A DNA stretch of 64,000 bases from positions 186,001-250,000 of the forward strand of contig JADNYV010000029.1 of assembly GCA_015501055.1 (NCBI GenBank). Reading direction: 5' to 3'. This document shows, one piece after another, positions 1 through 10,959 of the stretch (its first letter is position 1; every line of letters starts with the position of its first letter). Below the pieces are notes generated by a model. The model made no database searches. It was not told the origin of the DNA and worked only from the letters and a program-made list of their open reading frames with translations. The DNA is from Mucidula mucida (lineage: Eukaryota; Basidiomycota; Agaricomycetes; Agaricales; Physalacriaceae). Made by a program: the position numbers and the translations under genes.

Positions 1-3000
1 ACTGCGCAACGTCCTCACCGTGGCCCAACCACTGATCCATCACATCGAGCCTGACCCCGACGGCTACTATGTTCAGCCTGATCCCGACGACGAGCCTATT
101 GCATACGCGAACTGGCGCTTAAACGACACCTCGATAGTCGTGTTCGCGAAGCTGCAGATGGTACAGGAGGAGGCGGCTGTCTACAAGGACAAGAAGACCA
201 CGAAAGATCTCTGGACCGCTATCACTGCACGCCATCTCAGACGCGGTGTTGTCGCGCAGGTTACTTTGATCAGACAGCTTCTTTCATACACGCTGGCGCA
301 AGGCGACGACATCTTGCAGAAGATCCACGAGATGGCGGAGGTGAACGAGAGACTGTGGGAGATGGGCAATCCTACAAAAGACGACTTCCTCTGTGTCGCT
401 CTCATCCGCGCGATGGGTACGAATTATCAAGACCTACGTTCACGTGTGATGGAGAGCATTACCCGGGCCGCGACGACAGACAAACCATATACATCTCAAG
501 ACATTCGCGCGCTTTTTGAACTCGAATATGCAATCAAGAAGGACGATGATCACGACTCAGCCATGGTTGCTACGAAGTCATCGTCATGCGAGGTCTGCTC
601 AAACTGTGGGAGGCTTGGGCACGGGAAACGTTGGTGCGTGGCCAAAGGCGGAGGCATGGAAGGCAAGACTGTTGCGGAGGCACAGGCTGCACGACGGGAG
701 AAGAAACCCAAGGGCGGAGAGCACAAAGAGTCTAACAAGAAAAGCGAGCCGAACAAGAAGGACGAGCCCAGCAAGAAGGAGGAGCCGAGCAAGAAACAAG
801 ACACGGCAAATCTTGCTGACACGGACATCGATTTCTGCGGGCTCTCGACTGACAAGCTGGCTGACGTCTATTCCGAGGACGTACGGAGCACTATGGTACA
901 GGCGGACTTTGACGAGCTATTTGTTCTTGGCATCATAGATGAACCGCGAGCGTCGGTGGACTGGATGGTGAACAGCAGAACCCTCAACAACGACGCGTAC
1001 AGTACCTCATTGGACGCCTCATCTGAGCCAGTCCCTCTGTCTGCTTCTCCTTGGTTGGCTGATTCCGGCGCGTCCGTACACGTCACGATGGACAAGACGG
1101 ATTTTCAGAACCTCAGACCCTTGATTACTCCGAGGAAGGTCCGTGGAGTCGGCGGCACATCCATAGAGGCGCGCGGCGTCGGGAGTGTTGTTGTGAAGCT
1201 CGACCGATCCAATACAGAACTCACGCTCAACAATGTCCTCTGGATCCCTGATTCCTCAGTTTGCCTACTCTCTGTCGCCACCATTTCCGATGACCTCCAG
1301 TGCGAGTGTCGCTTCTCTTCGAATTCTGTAACTATTATTGGCAATCATGGCCGTGGCCGCGTGCTCGCTACTGGTATTCGCATCCCGAACCGCAAACTCT
1401 ATAGACTCGCCTGCAGCAAACTCCCAATCGCTACTGAATCCGCTTTTATTTCCATTTCCCCGACTGCTGACATTGGAGTCTGGCACCGCCGACTCGGTCA
1501 CCCAAACATCCCAGCTATACTTCACATGGCTCGAAACAGCTCGGCGTCTGGTATGCCCATTAACCTCTCCACAATGCCCCCCGTTTGCTCATTGTGTATC
1601 CTTGGTAAACAGCCACATACGTCTGTCCCGAAGGTTCGCGAAGGGCCGAGAGCGGCGAGGAGGCTGGAGGTTGTGGCGGTTGACCTGACTGGGCCAGAGG
1701 ATGTTGTATCAGCATCAGGAAACAGTTACCTCATGTCAATTGTCGATGAAGCTACTTGTTTTCCATGGGCCATACCACTACCATCCAAATCGAGTGCTTT
1801 TGAACGCTTACGGGTGTGGGAATTGCGAATTGAACAACAGACGGGCGAGCGACCGAAGAAGTATCGCATTGACAATGGGGAGTTGCGTTCAGACGCGATG
1901 GTCGCATGGTGCGAGTCAAGGGGAATAGACTACGAATTCACAGCACCCTACACCAGCGCTCACAACGGCCAGTGGGAGAGGACACACCGGACAGTCATGA
2001 ACAAGGCACGCACGATGCGGATCGCAGCGGACCTGCCACCAAACAGATGGGACGAGTTCTGCGTCACTGCAGCGTATTTGACAGCACAAACGCCGGCGAC
2101 AGGAGCGAAACTCAAGACTCCATTCAAGGTGTGGTACGGTCGGAAACCGGATCTATCACACTTACGTGAAATCGGCTGTCGCGCTTTCGTCCTCATTCCC
2201 TCTAGAAATCCAAAGATCTATCAGAGATCCATCGAGTGTGTGCTAATTGGGTATTCACAGCGAGCGAAGGCATACAGATGCTATCATCGACCCAGCCACA
2301 AAGTTATAGAGTCCTTCCATGTCAAGTTCGTCGAGTCACATCAGGACACGACACGTCCTTTCCGACCAGGGACAATCATTGACTCGCCCGGGATTGGACA
2401 ACCTGAAATCATGCAGATCCCCACACCGGACACCCTTCCTCCACCATCTTCGCCCTCAGACATTTCCAAAATTCCACCAACACCATTACATCCTTTGACA
2501 ACTACCAACGTACCCGATAGAATACAGAACGAGGATCCGGAAACACCGTCATTGAAGAATCCGGATCCCAATAGTAGGATAGAAGGGGAGTTGGAAACAC
2601 CGTCATCGAAGAATCCAACTTCCCCAGAAAAGTTGGTCCCGGAAACACCGTCATCGAAGAATCCGGGGCCTGTAGATAGTTTACCACGGAGGTCTCCAAG
2701 GTTACTACAAGAGGTGAAAGAGTCAGCTGAGGGGAAGAGGGAACGACAACGAGCAGCGAAGGACAGGAGACAAGCGAAGATCGAATTACGGGCGGCGCTA
2801 CAGGACGAGGGATTGGAAGCGGACTTTATCGAAGATGACGACCCATTTGACAACATCATAGAGGACCTACTCATTGCATCGGAACAAGAACAACGCGCTA
2901 TGGATGAACCACCGAGTTTGAAAGTGGCTCTAGAATCCGAAGATGCGGAGCGTTGGGTTGCTGCGATTCAGGAGGAGCTGAAGGGCCTGTCAGATATGGG

Positions 3001-4461
3001 AGTATACAAGCTCGTGCCACGCTCACAAGTACCAGATGGACGTCGAATACTCCGCTCAAGTGGGTCCTACTCCGGAAGCGAAATGAACTCGGAGCTATCA
3101 GTAGGTAGAAGGCGCGTCTCGTGGTCCGAGGATTCGAACAAGTTTTTGGACGTGACTACGATAGGACGGCGTCACCTACAGCAAGGATATAATCTTTCCG
3201 AATCCTCAGTCATCTTGCTGGATACAACGACTGGGATATGCAGCAGTTCAATATCAAACAAGCATACCTACACAGCCTCCTCGACGATGAAGAAAGGCAG
3301 TGGATTGAGCAGCCGGAGGGATTTGCAGAGAAAGGAAAAGAGGACTGGGTATGAGAGTTGCAGAAGGGACTGTATGGGCTGAAGCAGGGCGGGAGGATAT
3401 GGAATAAGACACTCAACGAGGCGATGGTAGGCTGGGGATTCAAGCGGCTGCACAGCGAGTGGTGCATCTATTACAGGAAATCCGACACCGGTACCGTCAT
3501 CTGCACCATGCATGTGGACGACTTCTTGTCAGTGGCGTCATCCAGGGCAGAGAACGACCGTTTCCTCGAGGAGGTTCGTACGCGGTGGCAGCTGTCAGTG
3601 GAGGATGCGCGATTCGTAGTAGGAATCGCCATCAAACGCGACCGGGAGCAACGATACGTCTACCTTTCACAGACTGCCCTAATCAACAAAGTCATACAAC
3701 AGTTCCTGCCTTCGGACGCACACCCCAAACTCATACCTATGGATCCTGACCTCAAGCTTAGACGCCCGTCAAAACTATCCCCTCCAGACGCTGAGAACTT
3801 CCCTTACCGTCGCTTGGTTGGCGGACTCATGTACGTCGCCATCGGGACCCGACCAGACATAGCCTTTGCTGTCTCCAAACTCGCCGGATACCTTGATTGC
3901 TATTGCTCAGAACATTGGAGAGCCGCGATTGACGTGGCACGGTACCTCAAGGGGACACGCACATTGCGACTCCGTCTTGGAGGGAGGAAGAATGCGATAC
4001 TGGGTTACACCGACTCCTCATATGCCGACTGTCCAGACACGCTTCGCTCCACGATGGGATATACATTTAACATGGGATCCGGAGCGGTTACATGGGCGTC
4101 GAGGAAGCAGAAAGTGGTGGTGACATCAACGACGGAATCGGAGTACATTGCGTCAAGCGAAGCGTGCAAAGAAGCAGTCTGGCTACGACAACTGTTCGGC
4201 GAACTCGAGATGCTTGTCAAGACCGAGCCGACTCCACTTCTGTGTGACAACAACGGTGCCACCTGCCTCGCATATGATCCTGCGTTCCACGATCGCGTCA
4301 AACACCTCAATATACGGTACCATTATATTCGGGAGCGCATCGTGTTGGGAGACATCAGTGTGGGCCGCGTCGCGACGGCGGACAACGTAGCGGACATCCT
4401 CACGAAACCACTGGCCCGACAGAAATTCACAGTGTTCAGAGAGTTATTGGGGGTCGTCTAG
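1..4461 (+). pseudogene. Copia gag-pol polyprotein, broken in the RT region
   Basis: The first frame runs from before the window to 3382. It holds the gag C-terminal half, a CX2CX4HX4C zinc knuckle (about 599-640), Lys/Glu/Pro-rich repeats, the protease DSG motif (about 1060), an H-H-C-C integrase finger (about 1490-1600) and the integrase core with Asp in AVDLTG, Asp in RIDNGE and Glu in QWERTH. Between integrase and RT lies a linker with a repeated ETPSSKNP-like unit (2536-2670). RT starts near 2900 in this frame, but the homologous frame switches near 3048 to the frame that ends at 4461. In that frame TAG (3106), TAA (3190) and TGA (3352) interrupt RT. RT/RNase H then continues openly (YGLKQ, HVDDFL, a DSSYAD RNase H motif, LTKPL near the end). 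The first and third stops look like Trp codons converted to stops. Confidence 0.9.
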
Positions 4462-4510
4462 TTTTGCGGGCGAGGAGGAGCATCATGCTTTCGGAATACA
4501 CAGTTCGGTT

Positions 4511-4520
4511 CGAGGAGGAG
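4511..4520 (+). other. Copia polypurine tract
   Basis: The purine-rich string CGAGGAGGAG immediately precedes the TGTTGG start of the LTR, where the plus-strand primer of an LTR retrotransposon is expected. Confidence 0.65.
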
Positions 4521-4760
4521 TGTTGGTTTTCATGGCGCCCACGTGATCCGAATCGCATAATGCAGGATCGATCGGTTAGCTTGCCCTTAGTCTTTCTACC
4601 ACGACTAAGGGTAAGCGAACCGTTCCTCGTACCTCAATACACTAGCTGATATTAGTTACAGCGTACTGACGTGTGTGTGTGTCGTTAGGTACATTATATT
4701 AGAGTCTTTCTACCATGACTAAGGTGTACTGACATGTGTGTGTGTCGTTAGGTTCTAACA
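4521..4760 (+). repeat. Copia 3' LTR (240 bp)
   Basis: It starts TGTTGG and ends CTAACA, the usual imperfect terminal inverted repeat of Copia LTRs. It contains an 18-bp imperfect hairpin (arms 4575-4592 and 4603-4620) and a duplicated internal block: a CTTTCTACCA-GACTAAGG unit at about 4592 and 4704, and a GTACTGAC-TGTGTGTGTGTCGTTAGG unit at about 4664 and 4728. The other LTR is outside the window, so the boundaries rest on the termini and the purine tract alone. Confidence 0.65.
4575..4620 (+). other. Imperfect inverted repeat (hairpin) inside the Copia LTR
   Basis: The 18-base arms pair at 16 of 18 positions around a 10-base loop. The position within the LTR would suit a structured R/U5 or 3'-end processing element; that role is inference. 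Confidence 0.5.
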
Positions 4761-4771
4761 CTGTTGAGCAT

Positions 4772-6949
4772 TCAACCGCGGCGCACAAACTTCAAAGGAA
4801 CATCCTTGATACCCAGTGTCACGAAGACGTGAGAATTCAGCGCTCGCTCTATCCACTGCTCTTTCGTTTCGCCTTTGTTCAGGATGGGTTTGACCTCCCA
4901 ATCTCGAAGTAACAACATGACGAAGCTGACTTCCTCAATAGTGGCAAACTTGCGACGGATACATGCGCGTGGACCTGCAGATACTTGTCAACAACCAAGC
5001 AGGGCGGTCACCGACACTGAACGCGGTAAAGGCTTCCGATTCGGTCGGTATCCCATACCATCGGGCGGGCTTATACAAGTGGGGGTCGTCGAAATATCTA
5101 GGGTTGTATTCTGAGTATGCAGATTAGCGCCGTTCCTACAGACCGAAGAAGATACACTGACGAACGCCAACCTTATCAACTACGACCTACATCCCTTTCG
5201 GAACTGCCATGGAGGTGGTCCCGTCTTGGCCTAGAGGATTCGGAATCTGCAAGACGGTGTCCTTGGTCGCTTCTCTAATCATGATGTGTACAGTACCTGC
5301 CTATAGTGAGTGACAATGTGATTCCGACTTGATTTTACACCTACGGAACATTCTGAGAGCCTCAAAAAAGACCCCGAGCACCTTGCCGAGTCGTGTGTAA
5401 TCCTCGACAGTCTGGAAGCATGAGAAACATGATGAGACAGTACGTCAGGGCGACTCACGGCTTCGCTTCGTCCATCCAGAACTTCCTTGATTTGGTCATA
5501 AACGTCTTGCTGTATGTCCTCGTATATCGAAAGGAAAACCAGCGTCGCGGCCAAGGCATGTGCGGTGGTTTCTAATCTACGTTGGAGATAAACATCATGC
5601 ATTCCGAACTGGACCTACCATGACCAGCGAATAGAAGCACCCAGACGTTCCCAAGCTACGGCCAGTGATTAGAAGGCGCTAAGCGTACCACTTCCAGGTC
5701 ATCCAAAGTATGCTTGCTCTCCTCGTCGTGATTCGCCTTCAGGATCAAGTTGAAAACAGTGACTTCTTGAACTACTCCATTACTGATATCTTCTCTCCGC
5801 TTGGTAACTTGCTCATGCATAAACTTTGTCAGGACCTCATGTGCCGACATGGCGGGTTCGAATCTGCAATAGCGACATAAGCAACCTCCAGGAACCTCGT
5901 TCTGTTACGTCGCGCGTACCGCTTCATCTTAGGTGTTTGAACCACTTTGGCGCAGAAGTTAGGAAGACGTTTTCTTCAGAGACAAGACGGAACGCTTCGC
6001 TGACGGACATGCCACCATCAGACGCCTGTAGAGGTGTATTCCTAGGGGGCATCAGAGTCAGGGCAGAAATCTTGGAGGTCGCGCGCACCAATTGTAAGGA
6101 AATCCAAAGCCACAACGCCCAATGACTAGTAACGCAAGCTTTCAGTGAATTGATAACGAACTAAACAAACCAACGGCAAAACCGAACCTTGAAAGTCAAT
6201 GAATGCATGGCGGAGACGTCGACTTCCTTAGCCCCATGCCAGCCTTCCGCGCGCATCATATCGTAGTACGTCGTGGCCGTAGAATTCTAGACAGACTCAT
6301 ACCTAGAGGAAGAGGTTATCAACAATCCGAATATATAGTCGAGCAGCACGCACAGTTGGCTGTTGAACGCAGGCCCCACGATACGTCGGTGCTTCCTCCA
6401 CACGTCACTATCTGCGGCAACAAGATTCATACCCCATAGCCTACCGATATCATTACTATGCGACGGATAACAGCCAGATGGAGAAACACACAAAAGAGCT
6501 CTGCTCGCCGAGACGGGCTTGATGAAATCAGTCTTGTATCCCCCGATGATGACTTGTCTGGCAACGTCCAAGTTGGAGGTGTAGATGACGGGTGAGCCGA
6601 TAAAGAAGGGCACAACAGAAACGTTCTCCGCGTTTTTATACACTGCGTTGCAAGATCAGGAACACGTCCGACTAAACTGGATAATAGAACAGACATGTTC
6701 TTCGCAGAGTCCAGTGCGCATCGATGCCCATGTTCCACCATGACGTCTTGAAGAGGACGCCAGGAAGTCCGAGAGGCGTAAATGGGGGTCGAATCCCGGG
6801 GATATGCTGAACGGTCTAGTGGACTTGATGAGTACTCCAAGGATTGAAGGCATAACACGTAGTACCTGTAGCTTGGGAAGGTATCGCCAAATTCCGGAGA
6901 AAACCAGGACAACGAGCAGGAGAGCAGTACCCTGGAGAGTCGACAGCAT
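4772..6949 (-). pseudogene. Cytochrome P450 pseudogene (copy A)
   Basis: This is the paralogue, exon by exon, of the intact P450 at 47271-49522. Recognisable parts are the N-terminal membrane anchor (from the ATG at 6947-6949), the C-helix WRKHR, the I-helix AGHETT, the K-helix EALR and PARW. Inactivating changes seen directly: Trp to TAG at 6287-6289; loss of one base at about 5921-5930 giving an early stop; Gln to TAG at 5187-5189. In the heme loop (FSVGPRAC followed by IRRKFA) the conserved Gly two residues after the Cys is Arg (codon 4955-4957). Several splice sites are weakened. A Copia element sits 12 bp beyond the stop codon. Confidence 0.9.
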
Positions 6950-7260
6950 GACGGTCAAGAAGATGTGATGCCAGCAGCAGAATTCTACTTATTCGGCACC
7001 GATTCAGATTTACACGGCTTGACAGGTCAGACTTTCCTTCATTACTTGACTGATATCGGCAGATACAGACGGCTCTCGTTCCATTATTAAACACATTCAA
7101 ACTATGCATCTAAACTGATATAAGTGAGATTATGAGAAGAGGAACAGAGTACTCACGCTGTCTAGTAAAGTAGAACATATATATCAGTAATAGAAGACAG
7201 CACCTGCTAACTAAACGGTTATGCAAGAACAACGCGACTTCAGAATTGCACTCACTTCTA

Positions 7261-7821
7261 TCATCGTTTACCTTTGCCTTTCACAAGAGTAAATCCGTCC
7301 TCGTCAATTACCGGCTCTTTCTTCCCAGAAAAAGAATCAATCAACTGTGGCACGCGGTCGCCACAATCATTCCCCTCCTCTTCATCTCCACTCTCATCAT
7401 CCCCATCCGTATCCTCCCACTCTTCCTCAGCAATTGGAACCTCCATCTTTTTACCCTCCAACTTATCCGCAGTCTCTTCGAACTTTGACACCAACTTATC
7501 AATACCCATTCGGCTATCCTCCCACATCTTGACAATGTCAATTGCCACCGGCTCAGCACTCCCGTCCTCCACCTCGGTATCGAACTCATCAGACATGACC
7601 TGAAGCAGGATTTCTTCAACGTATTGGTCGTCCGGAGTCAAAGCTTGCTCTTCAAAGGCATCAACAATGACAGACGCGAGCCAAGTTCGTTTTTCTGGTC
7701 CGCCGGGACCGCCCCAGCTTTCTTGGATGGCCAACGATAGGGTGTGCCATGATTTTAAACGCGCTATCACACCGCGAGCGAAGAGAATTGAGGAAGGTGG
7801 CGGTCTACTCGGGGCGCTCAT
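7261..7821 (-). CDS. TSR2: Pre-rRNA-processing protein TSR2 (intact copy)
   Basis: A single exon of 186 residues, close to the usual TSR2 length. The WGG domain is clear: an FARGV...W segment near residues 14-25, the signature WGG at 36-38, then a VEEILLQVMSDEFDTEVEDGS-like block around residues 68-90, an acidic stretch (about 130-160) and a lysine-rich tail ending GKGKR. In yeast, Tsr2 is a nuclear chaperone for ribosomal protein eS26 and is needed for 20S pre-rRNA maturation. The gene follows the P450 pseudogene on the same strand. It is duplicated at 49971-50531, where the copy is dead, so this is probably the only working copy in the window. Confidence 0.9.
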   Translation of the reverse strand: MSAPSRPPPSSILFARGVIARLKSWHTLSLAIQESWGGPGGPEKRTWLASVIVDAFEEQALTPDDQYVEEILLQVMSDEFDTEVEDGSAEPVAIDIVKMWEDSRMGIDKLVSKFEETADKLEGKKMEVPIAEEEWEDTDGDDESGDEEEGNDCGDRVPQLIDSFSGKKEPVIDEDGFTLVKGKGKR

Positions 7822-7899
7822 GGTAGTAAAAAGTAAAAAAAACGGGTTTGCTCGTGTTATGTTTCAGGGCTGGCGGTCATATCCATTTATGGATTGTTT

Positions 7900-8254
7900 C
7901 TCGCAATCTCTCCAATGTTCCAGTTAGTAGAGCAATTATAAGTCACTTAAAGACGAGGATGAGAAACCGAGGAACTTCAGTAGAAAAACTCGAGGTTGCT
8001 TCTAAACAAGTTACCATTGGAAGCTTGGCGTTGATGATTCAATAAGTTTCGATCACCTGTGTTTCCGACGAAGCACAGACCTCTGAGCTTAGGTTCCTGC
8101 AGGACACAGCTGTATATTATTGAAAAATTTCAGTGCTTATCAGGAAACCATAGCTCTTCAGGAGCCTCGGAAATCAACAGTTAGTTGCTGCTGCACGTAT
8201 TGAGTAATCATACAAAAGTAAAGGAGAAAGTCGTTACTGGAAGTAGATGGAGAG
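7900..8254. other. Intergenic, nothing recognised
   Basis: About 355 bp between TSR2 and the flavoprotein gene. Similarity to the copy-B block fades out just after the TSR2 start, near 7885-7895. No gene or repeat is seen. Confidence 0.6.
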
Positions 8255-10111
8255 CTAATACTCAAAGCCCTCAACCTTGATATTCTCCGGCGGGATACCC
8301 GCTCTGCCAAGTCCATCCGCTGCAACAGTCCTTATCCCAGCCGGTCCACAAACAAAGACCGACCTTCCTTCCCACTCATCTTTACGATCCACAAGAAGCT
8401 CACTCGTCAGCCGACCACGATGTAAAACGGCAGTCATGAAATCTTGATATACCTCTACCCCGAACGTCGTCTCCGACGAAAATACCTCCACGCGCAACTT
8501 CACCCCTGCCCCTATGATAGACTCAACAAGAAGAGGAAGCAACACAGCCGGTTCCCGCGTCGCAAGCAACAGCACAACGTCCCATCCCAGAGCTTGTCGT
8601 AGCATGTCAAGAAACAGCGTGACACCAATTCCCCCAGCAATCATGAGCGCCTTCTTCTCCGAAGTCAAGGGCAGGCTGAAATCGCCTGTCAATCCCAAAA
8701 CGGGCAACTTCAGCTCTAACGGCCGCATATCCTTCAATAGCGCAGGCGGCACCTTGTGTGCGATGGCAAAGAAAGCACCTGTCGCAGCCCCTCCAGGCTT
8801 CAGCTTCACTGTTATTGAAAATGCCATCGGCGAGGATCTCGAGACAGTCCATGTTCGTATTCGGTCGCCCGGCGCCATATGCGCGTACTTGGGCACACCA
8901 ATGAAGGACTTGAGATCTAAGATGATGGCTTGACCTGGTATGATGTCCAGACAAGCGGAGGTCGAGAACGTTAACGTCGCAACCGTGGGTGAATGTAATT
9001 GGATACGAGTCAGAGTAGCGTCGACCGCATCCCGGTCGAGTAGCTTCCTACTCGTCTGAATTTCCTCAGAGAGATATCGGACTGGGGGGCTGTATGGACT
9101 CAACTGCGCCTCCGTGCCTAGACGCTGGCGAAAGGGAAGCGCATTCCGAATATAAACGTACCCGGTCACATAAAGAGTGGTGAGTCTGTCCTGATGGAAC
9201 ATCAACTTTCCCGCCTCCTCCTTGTCAACCACATTTCGTGCGCGTCCAGTAACGTATAAGACGTCGCCAGTTGTGAAGGACGGGAATGTGAGGGAAGCTA
9301 GAGGCGTGGCCTCAATGTTCCCCAGGGAAGTAAAGATGCGATTACCAGAATAATCTGGGAGGACGAGTGTGCGGCCATCGGACGGGAGAACGCGTACGAA
9401 ACCCGGTCGACCGCCACGGATATTCATGCCAACATGGGAAGGGAATAGAGGCGCGCGGCTATCGTGGGTCGTGCCAAAGAAAATTGTGTCGGACTCTTGA
9501 ATAAGGGAGAGAGCCTCGCTGGGGAGGCGGTCTGAGTCTTCCATGGTCAGATTTCTGTCAGCGACTTGAGCGGCGGCGGGATATGGGTCGAGTTCTCGAA
9601 CAGCAATATACTTTGGACAATTTCTACCAATCTAAATGGGTAAGTTTGTCCAGCAGGATTGAGAAGCTACATACCCGATAGTTTCATTGACCATGATTTC
9701 AATATTCCACGTATCCGATTTGTCAATTTTCATGATTTTGCCCGCTAACTTGTTCCTGCGTCTCGTTGACAGCTCTACCCCAATCCCAGCAATCAGCGCA
9801 GTCCCGTCCTCTTCGAACTTGATATCCTTAATGGGATCACCTTCCCATATCTTAGCATGTGCAACCAAGGTCGTATAACGCGGGTATGAGACAAAGCCCC
9901 TCTCTCCTGTACCAGCCAAAATCGATCCCCACGGACGCCCGTGCACATCAAGCGTGGCTACAGGTAAGAACGGGAGACGCGTCGAATGAAATTGTGCGTG
10001 ATCATGGGGAAGATCTCCTTGGATCGAAGTATACCCAAAGAGCATACTGGGGTCGGTGTCAAATCCAAGCTTGTGGCGGATAGATGCCTCGCCTGGATGC
10101 CAGCCGTTCAT
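8255..10111 (-). CDS. PNPOx-like FMN domain fused to an FNR-like reductase
   Basis: Two exons (9675-10111 and 8255-9623) with a 51-nt intron at 9624-9674 give 601 residues. The N-terminal half is a pyridoxamine-phosphate-oxidase-like split-barrel domain: a MNGWHPGE start, RPWGSI, an ETIGNCPKYI block reconstituted across the intron, then SDTIFFGTTH and RGGRPGFVRV. The C-terminal half (from about residue 340) is a ferredoxin-reductase-type flavin/NAD(P) module with RTWTVSRSS (flavin-binding RxxS type), GGIGVT (nucleotide loop) and VFVCGPAG near the end. It should be a soluble flavoprotein oxidoreductase; the substrate is unknown. I start at MNGWHPGE because the extra N-terminal residues possible from 10195 are low-complexity and unlike the family. 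Confidence 0.82.
9624..9674 (-). other. 51-nt intron in the flavoprotein gene
   Basis: Donor GTATGT and acceptor TTGGTAG on the - strand. Splicing joins the two halves in frame and restores the conserved GNCPKY block. Confidence 0.8.
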
Positions 10112-10959
10112 GGTGGAAGGTGGGAGCAGAATGGAGGGATGGTGTGGTGGATATAAGAAGCGCGCGCCCCACGGGGACAGCAGTCCCCGGCTCAATCAGC
10201 ATCTTAGTCAACAAATGTGATATGGGCGCGGTCACATGGTTCGAGGGGGTAGAAGAAGCGGCAGGTCGAAGTCTTGCAATGTAGTTCAAGGTCTAAGCAG
10301 TGAATTATGTATCGAGTGGGCTTAGGATAGGTTGATCATAAGAACAGTTGCCTGACACTGGGGTACTTACTTACTTGTTGAGTGCGATTATTTCGAACAT
10401 TCTAGTCAACGTCTGACTCAAGGCAACCTGGAGCGAATGGAGAGGATTAACAAACCCTATATTTGATTTGGATATTACTGTGACGGTGGTTCGGTGAAGT
10501 GGCAGGGCAAAGAAAAGGCGGAAGCCTGAGGCGGTCGTGCTGGAAGAGTCACTGCAAAGCTACGGCGCATATGGGTTCTGGGGATCTGCGAGCAATATAG
10601 GTGTAGTCTGCATCATGTGTGCATGATGGTCAAGAGCAAGAAGACTTGTATGACTAAGCAAGCTTAGGGCAAGCTCTTCCCTTGGTCCTTGCCAACTTCG
10701 GAGAATTTCAACTTCGTACTGATATAGTGCGACGAAGTAAGTTCAAGCTTAGCGTCCTTCACGAGCCGGTTGAATCGCTACTGCTCTGATCTATTGGCTA
10801 AACCTCTCTTTCGCAGATTCATCTATACTACATGATATCGATTCGCTACGTGCCCAACTAACTAGGATATATACAATACTTCATGATATACAACATTACA
10901 CCCCATACTTTTCCATAAGTAAATGAATACAACCGAAAGCCCGATGCCAATTGAAAGAC
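10112..10959. other. Intergenic, nothing recognised
   Basis: About 850 bp between divergently decayed signals, with no supported gene. It should hold the promoter of the flavoprotein gene (- strand) and the 3' end of the CxxC protein gene. Confidence 0.55.

Larger units (their letters stand above)
1..4760 (+). mobile_element. Ty1/Copia LTR retrotransposon, 5'-truncated by the window edge
   Basis: The domain order gag, zinc knuckle, aspartic protease, integrase, reverse transcriptase and RNase H, followed by a purine tract and an LTR, is that of a Ty1/Copia (Pseudoviridae-type) element on the + strand. The reading frame is already open at base 2, so the 5' LTR and the start of gag lie upstream of the window. 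The right LTR ends at 4760, only 12 bp from the stop codon of the neighbouring P450 pseudogene. The coding region carries a frame change and three nonsense codons, so this copy cannot produce a full polyprotein. Confidence 0.92.

Noticed and set aside
5840..5870. GGTTCGAATC, a tRNA B-box-like word
   Set aside because: It lies in the P450 pseudogene exon that matches copy B, and no cloverleaf could be built around it.
7246..7620. + strand and alternative - strand frames over TSR2
   Set aside because: Shadows of the TSR2 frame, whose WGG motif and acidic tail identify the real one.
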